Shown: one piece after another, positions 18,656 to 22,563 of the stretch
How positions within the stretch are numbered: position 1 is the first letter of the stretch
How the letters are laid out: the number at the start of each line of letters is the position of its first letter
Origin: Chara braunii
Lineage: Eukaryota; Streptophyta; Charophyceae; Charales; Characeae
Direction: 5' to 3'
NCBI GenBank assembly: GCA_003427395.1
Contig: BFEA01000232.1
Coordinates: 796,201-818,763 of the forward strand
DNA length: 22,563 bases
Notes under the pieces: generated by a model
The model's database searches: none
Told to the model about the DNA's origin: nothing
The model's input: only the letters and a program-made list of their open reading frames with translations
Position numbers and translations under genes: made by a program

Positions 18656-19140
18656 TGTGGCATACTGCGTAGCCACACAGGCCTTACAGGGCCCGTCCCC
18701 GATTCTCAGCCTAAAAGCCTAGAAAATAGAGCTTACAGGCCCCATGTCGTTTCAGCCTGAAACTGAAAACGAGGGCCCTATCTCGTTTTCAGCCTATATC
18801 AGGGTTTTTCAGCCTGAAACGGAGGGCCACTTTCGGGCCCTCATAAGATCGACCTACCCTAAACCTCAGGCACAAAACCAGGGTTTTCAGAACAGGCTAT
18901 CTTTAGCCTGTTCCCACGACTGTCTTGAGCAGGAGCTGCAACGGCAGCCCCTGACTGCCTTTGGCATTGGCAAGAGCAGCCTCCTGGACTGCTGCCTCGC
19001 CTGCAGCCAGTCCAGGCCGAGTAGTACATAGGGGTTTCCCATGCACTTCCGAGGTAGGTAGTTGGACAGTAGGACGAGTAGTCTTCAGGATTCGGCCGCA
19101 GCACTCAGGAGGAGTGCTGCCAGGAGTAGCTTAGCGCTAG

Positions 19141-19204
19141 CAGTAGTCTTCAGCGCTGGGCGCTAGTAGCCATAGCAGTAGTCTTCAGCGCTGGGCGCTA
19201 GTAG
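19141..19204 (+). repeat. 35-bp period duplication in the LTR
   Basis: The 29-base string starting CAGTAGTCTTCAGCGCTGGG occurs at 19141-19169 and again, identically, at 19176-19204. Confidence 0.93.
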
Positions 19205-19313
19205 GTGGTAGTGGTAGTGTGGGAGAGAGACGAGACTTACCTGTGGCGCCATAGCTCCAGCTCCATCTTCGAGGTACCTGCATCAAGGATCCATCTTCAC
19301 AGGTTAGTACTGG

Positions 19314-19321
<8 letters not shown>

Positions 19322-19378
<57 letters not shown>
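19322..19378 (+). repeat. (GA)n microsatellite inside the LTR
   Basis: A pure GA run of about 56 bases is preceded by CACACA. It lies between the U3-like and distal parts of the LTR. A similar tract lies upstream of the putative exon at the right edge of the window. Confidence 0.95.
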
Positions 19379-19381
<3 letters not shown>

Positions 19382-19832
19382 TCTTCTTCCTCTTCTACGT
19401 CCACCATCTCTTCTTCCCCTCTCACCACCTGACTTCTCAGTATCAGCGGACTACTACAAAGAGAGAGAGAGAGTTGTGACTTGGGACTTGACGACATTGG
19501 ATCCAGACTCGACATTTGGGATTCAGACATTTGACGAGGGACTATTTGGGCTTGTGCCGAAGACTTGGTGTTGACGACATTCCCATCTTCCCCTCCTCTT
19601 CGTCTAATGCCCTTCTTCTTCGTCTGTGTATGGTTGGGGCTGGCGCAGTCTTCTTGTGTGAAGCGCCAGACCCCTTTAACACCATGGAACGATCATGATG
19701 ATGTGTGTTTAGGGCTGCATTGCAATATTGATTGTTCGGATCATTGGTATCTAAGTCTTCCGCTATGCTATCTTGTACTTTGTATTGAGAGGTCGGTTCT
19801 TGTTTTGGTCTGCACCGTTACAGTATGCAACA

Positions 19833-21982
19833 TCTGGGGTTAGCTGCCCATCTGTTATGCAGCCTTCTTCCACATCTCACCGGTGAAGCGGACATCTCTA
19901 TTACTAACGATAGTCTTTGGCAGTCCAAAATCACCCACCCAGTTATCCGTGAATAACTTGATGACGTGCTCAGTCCTGGCGGTCTCCGACATGGCTATGA
20001 CGAAGATATGCCTCTTGCCACTCCTTCTGGTCACGAGGGTGTCCATGAAGTCCATGGAAACGCTTTGTCCCAGACCAGCGGGAATGGGCAAAGGCTTGAG
20101 CAACCCAAGGGGGGCTCGAGTTTGCGGCTTGTCCCGCTGACAGACTTGGCAGACTTGGCGAGTCTGTATGTACTTCTTTGCATCGTCAAGCAAGTTAGGT
20201 GACCAAAATCATTGGACTAAATTAGCAGAAGTCTTCGTGTAGCCAAAATGTCTTGTTGCGTCTTGGCACTGTCCTAAAAATAAACTACGCAAAATCTCTC
20301 TAGATGGAACAACTAACCTTTTAAATCCCGCCTTCTCAAGAAAGAGCAACCCGTCCACCATCACAAACTCATCAGATGTGGCCTTGTCTTGGGCCTCTAG
20401 TTTGCGCATGATGTCCATCGTGACAGGGTCTTCTTTGTAGGCTTCCACCAAGGATTACATTGTCAGATAAGCCAAACTCGGTAATCAGTGCACGTAGGTA
20501 GTCCGCCCTACGTGACAGCGCATCAGCAACCTTGTTATACCCTCCTTTCACACAGGCTAGCTTGAAGTCATATTGATCTATGACGTAAATCTGGCGTTTG
20601 AGCGCATCGGATAGAACAGGTTGTGCCTTGATCCACTTGAGTGTCTGATGGTCAGCCCTTAGATAAAATAACCTTCCCAACAAGATAGTATCTCCAGAGG
20701 AGAAGTGCCTTATGCAGGGCGTAGAGTTCCCTCTCTTAGGTGGATTTCGCCAATTTCTTGGATGGCATCCTTTTGCTCATGTACTCGACTGGCCTCAACT
20801 TCTTCCCTTCCTGTTGTGCCATCAGTGCGCCAATACCATATTGGTTTGCGTCACTCGTCACAACAAATGGCCTTTCAGGATTGGGGACCATGAGAACCTC
20901 ATGATGTGTGAGGGCATACTTCAATCTTTTGAAGGCAGCCTCACATATGTCTGTCCATTCCCTCGGAGTGTCTAGGTGAGTTAGATCAGTCAAGGGAGAG
21001 GCATGGTACTATAGTTCTTTACAAAATTGCAATAATAACCACACATCCCCAAGAATGATCTGACCTCAGTCACAAACTGGGGTCGTGGCCAGTCTCGAAT
21101 GCTAGCCACCTTTGCATCTTCAAGCCTAATCCCTTCCTTGGAGACTTCATGACGCAAGTACAAGATTCTAGTGCGATCGAACTCGCATTTCTCTAAGTTT
21201 ATCTTATACTTGTGCTGCTGGAGGATAGAACGTACTTTGTCTACATGCTGAGCCTGTTCCTCGACGGTGTTACTAAAGATAAGAATGTGGTCGAGGTACA
21301 CGACGATAAATTTTTCCAAGTAGTTATGAAAGATCCTATTCATGGTGAGCTCGAATGTACCCGACACATTGCAAAGTCCGAAGGGCATCACCGCAAACTC
21401 GTAGAGACTGTACCTGGTCTGAAATGCGGTTTTGTGATAGTCTTCCGGTCTAATGGCAATCTGATGGTAGCCGGATTTCAAGTTAATCTTGGTAAAGTAC
21501 CTACATCCCTACACCCTATCAAATAGGTCGTCGATGCGTGGTAGGGGCTCTACGTTCTTAACGATGATGGCATTGAGGCCTTTATAATCAATGCACATCC
21601 TTAGTGATCCTCCCTTCTTCGCGACAAATAGAACGGGTGAACCGAAGGGGGAGATCCTAAGCCGTATCCAACTCTTTTCCGTGAGCTCTTTCAGTTGCCG
21701 ACGGAGCTCGTCTAACTTGGCTGGAGCCATCCTATAGATTCTCCCTTTGGGTATCTTGCTCCCAAGGATGATCTATATGGCATGGACAACCTCCCTGTCT
21801 ACAACACCTATAGGCTCCTCAAACAGATCAGGGTACTTAGCAACGATATTTTCTATCTCCGGGGTTAACGGCCTCCCCTTTCTCAAAGACAAAAACCAGG
21901 TACATACCCTCCTCTTGGTTTTCCTTCCAATCTTTATGTGAATAGCGGGTCTCGGGTAACGCTCCCGCGAGAGCCCGCTCAC
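19833..21982 (-). mobile_element. Older, degenerate Ty3/gypsy fragment
   Basis: The minus strand carries pol from just before RT to the middle of the integrase core. No gag, protease or LTR is seen. At the low-coordinate end, coding-like sequence (AA*QMGS*PQM, where * is a stop) runs right up to the chromovirus LTR end, so this copy was split by that insertion. At the high-coordinate end, homology is lost at about 21,980. It belongs to a different gypsy lineage from the chromovirus, judged by divergent RT motifs. Confidence 0.85.
19833..21982 (-). pseudogene. Degenerate gypsy pol (RT, RNase H, partial integrase)
   Basis: Fragments in order on the minus strand: an RT leader (IVAKYPDLFEEPIGVVDREVV), [27 protein letters not shown] and MPFGLCNVSGTF. 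The catalytic box reads YLDH (21287-21298) instead of YLDD. RNase H pieces: TSDANQYGIGALMAQQ and ADALSRRADYL. Integrase: CQVCQRDKPQTRAPLG, SMDFMD, then IVSNRDVRF, where the second catalytic Asp is replaced by Asn. In-frame stops lie between 21,773 and 21,730 and near 21,508; frame changes occur near 20,990, 20,700 and 20,450; more stops lie near 19,850. Truncated before the catalytic Glu. Clearly dead. Confidence 0.88.
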
Positions 21983-22062
21983 CAGTGTTGGGAAACGTTG
22001 TGGGACCGGCAGGCGGGCCCGACGGATACCGCGTCAGATCATCGGGGCAGGCCGAACCCGTG

Positions 22063-22175
22063 ACGGCCGTTGCGATTGCCGAGCGGGCCCGGGTAGGACG
22101 GCCAGATAGAAGTTTTTTTCCGAAACGTCTATCTGGCCGTCCAACCCGGGTCCACGCGACAATCCGAACGGCGGT
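22063..22175. repeat. Long imperfect inverted repeat
   Basis: The core arms GGACGGCCAGATAGA (22096-22110) and its exact complement (22128-22142) are 15 bp with a 17-nt centre. The centre can itself pair GTTT with AAAC after one mismatch. Outside one mismatch the stem continues with GGGCCCGGGT against ACCCGGGTCC (one wobble pair). Beyond that, about 21 of 29 positions still match between the left flank (from about 22063) and the reverse complement of the right flank (to about 22175). It could be a foldback element, the remnant of a MITE or a small-RNA-type hairpin. No flanking target duplication could be identified. Confidence 0.75.
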
Positions 22176-22252
22176 GCTGATTTGATGTTTCGGTTCAGTC
22201 TGCGCATTGGGGTCATGCGCTTCGCGGTGTTGTGCTCGCCGCGGTCGGTTCG

Positions 22253-22407
22253 ACAAGAGAGAGAGCGAGACAGTGGGTTCAACGAGAGATCGCTGCGCCC
22301 AGTTCGACGAGAGAGAGAGAGAGACATAGAGAGAGAGAGAGAGGGAGAGGGAGAGGGAGGGAGATAGAGATTGGCAGGTGCAGACGTCCGGTTCGACTAG
22401 AGAGAGA

Positions 22408-22467
<60 letters not shown>
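22253..22467 (+). repeat. GA-rich microsatellite cluster
   Basis: Several (GA)n runs, the longest at about 22415-22467, are interrupted by GC-rich pieces including a short (CG)n run near 22410. They lie 75-290 bases upstream of the putative start codon and may be 5' UTR or core promoter sequence. Confidence 0.9.
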
Positions 22468-22469
<2 letters not shown>

Positions 22470-22542
22470 TTGGAAGTGCAGACGTCCGCCGACGTTGAGA
22501 AGAGTGCGCCGGGGGAGGGGAGAAAAGGGAGACGACGTGGAA

Positions 22543-22555
22543 ATGGCGGACGAAG
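22543..22555 (+). CDS. Putative first coding exon of a host gene, cut by window edge
   Basis: The ATG at 22543 lies in a strong plant-like context (GAAATGGCG) and reads M-A-D-E. It is followed by AAG/GTGAGT, a consensus 5' splice site with the exon ending at 22555 (phase 1). If not spliced, the frame simply runs off the window. The purine-rich leader and upstream GA tracts fit a 5' UTR/promoter region. Only 13 bases of coding sequence are visible, so no product can be named. A chance ATG plus donor cannot be excluded. Confidence 0.35.
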
Positions 22556-22563
22556 GTGAGTTG

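Larger units (their letters stand above)
14948..19832 (+). mobile_element. 5'-truncated Ty3/gypsy chromovirus with 3' LTR
   Basis: The order is gag tail, protease, RT, RNase H, integrase, chromodomain, polypurine tract, 3' LTR. This is the Ty3/gypsy order, and the terminal chromodomain places it among chromoviruses. The 5' LTR, primer-binding site and most of gag are absent; no copy of the LTR start (TGTGGCATACTG) was seen to the left. The left boundary is only approximate: related coding sequence begins at about 14948, directly after a pyrimidine-rich stretch ending GTGCACAG. The element is disabled by stops at 15137 and 16955 and by a 1-nt deletion near 18206, but is otherwise well preserved. 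It inserted into an older gypsy element whose sequence starts at 19833. Confidence 0.88.
18656..19832 (+). repeat. 3' LTR of the chromovirus (1177 bp)
   Basis: It starts TGTGGCATACTG (18656-18667) directly after the polypurine tract and ends CAGTATGCAACA (19821-19832). The two ends are 12-bp inverted repeats with one mismatch, with the TG...CA termini of LTRs. Inside are several foldbacks: TGTGGC/GCCACA at the very start; GTTTCAG-C-CTGAAAC (18749-18763); CTGAAAACGAG/CTCGTTTTCAG (18763-18792); GCAGCACTC/GAGTGCTGC (19098-19120). It also holds a 35-bp period duplication and a long GA tract. TATA and polyadenylation signals could not be placed with confidence. Confidence 0.85.
21983..22542. other. 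GC-rich then GA-rich stretch between gypsy fragment and right-edge exon
   Basis: GC-rich sequence without a supported gene holds the long inverted repeat (listed separately) and the GA tracts. The direct repeat GTGCAGACGTCCG occurs at 22378 and 22476. GGTTCGAC or a close variant (GGGTTCAAC, AGTTCGAC) precedes a GA run four times (about 22248, 22276, 22302, 22392). Confidence 0.6.

Overview
This is eukaryotic, repeat-dominated DNA with no prokaryotic gene layout. It most likely comes from a streptophyte alga with a large, retrotransposon-rich genome. The two Ty3/gypsy lineages at 14.9-22.0 kb resemble those I associate with Chara (C. braunii is the best guess, from memory and not searched). 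GA microsatellites occur at three places, there is a 111-bp assembly gap, and only one complete ORF has a plausible ATG and protein-like composition.

Layout. 1-2.4 kb: gene-free and rich in minisatellites (62-, 54-, 40- and 29-bp units). 2.4-3.5 kb, minus strand: a decayed retrotransposon gag-like gene broken by a 70-bp tandem duplication and stops. 3.95-7.59 kb, minus strand: four tandem, diverged copies of one unrecognised protein family, separated by 118-257 bp. The first copy (268 aa) is intact. Copies 2 and 3 change reading frame in the same direction at the equivalent place. Copy 4 has hidden frameshifts near both ends. 7.6-10.2 kb: no recognised gene. 10.2-11.8 kb: a GA tract, then a satellite array with two subfamilies and a gap. 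11.8-14.5 kb: an unusual domain with about 26 short inverted repeats, itself partly a diverged tandem duplication of about 1.43 kb period.

14.95-19.83 kb, plus strand: a 5'-truncated Ty3/gypsy chromovirus with gag tail, protease, RT, RNase H, integrase, chromodomain, polypurine tract and a complete 1177-bp 3' LTR. It is inactivated by two in-frame stops and a 1-nt deletion. Its LTR end abuts, within coding sequence, the integrase of a second, older gypsy element on the minus strand (19.83-21.98 kb), so the first element inserted into the second. 22.06-22.18 kb: a long imperfect inverted repeat. 22.25-22.47 kb: GA-rich DNA. At the right edge an ATG in good context is followed within 13 bases by a consensus 5' splice site, possibly the first coding exon of a plus-strand host gene.

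Best candidates for something undescribed are the four-copy protein family next to the gag remnant and the hairpin-dense domain, where stems look better conserved than loops.
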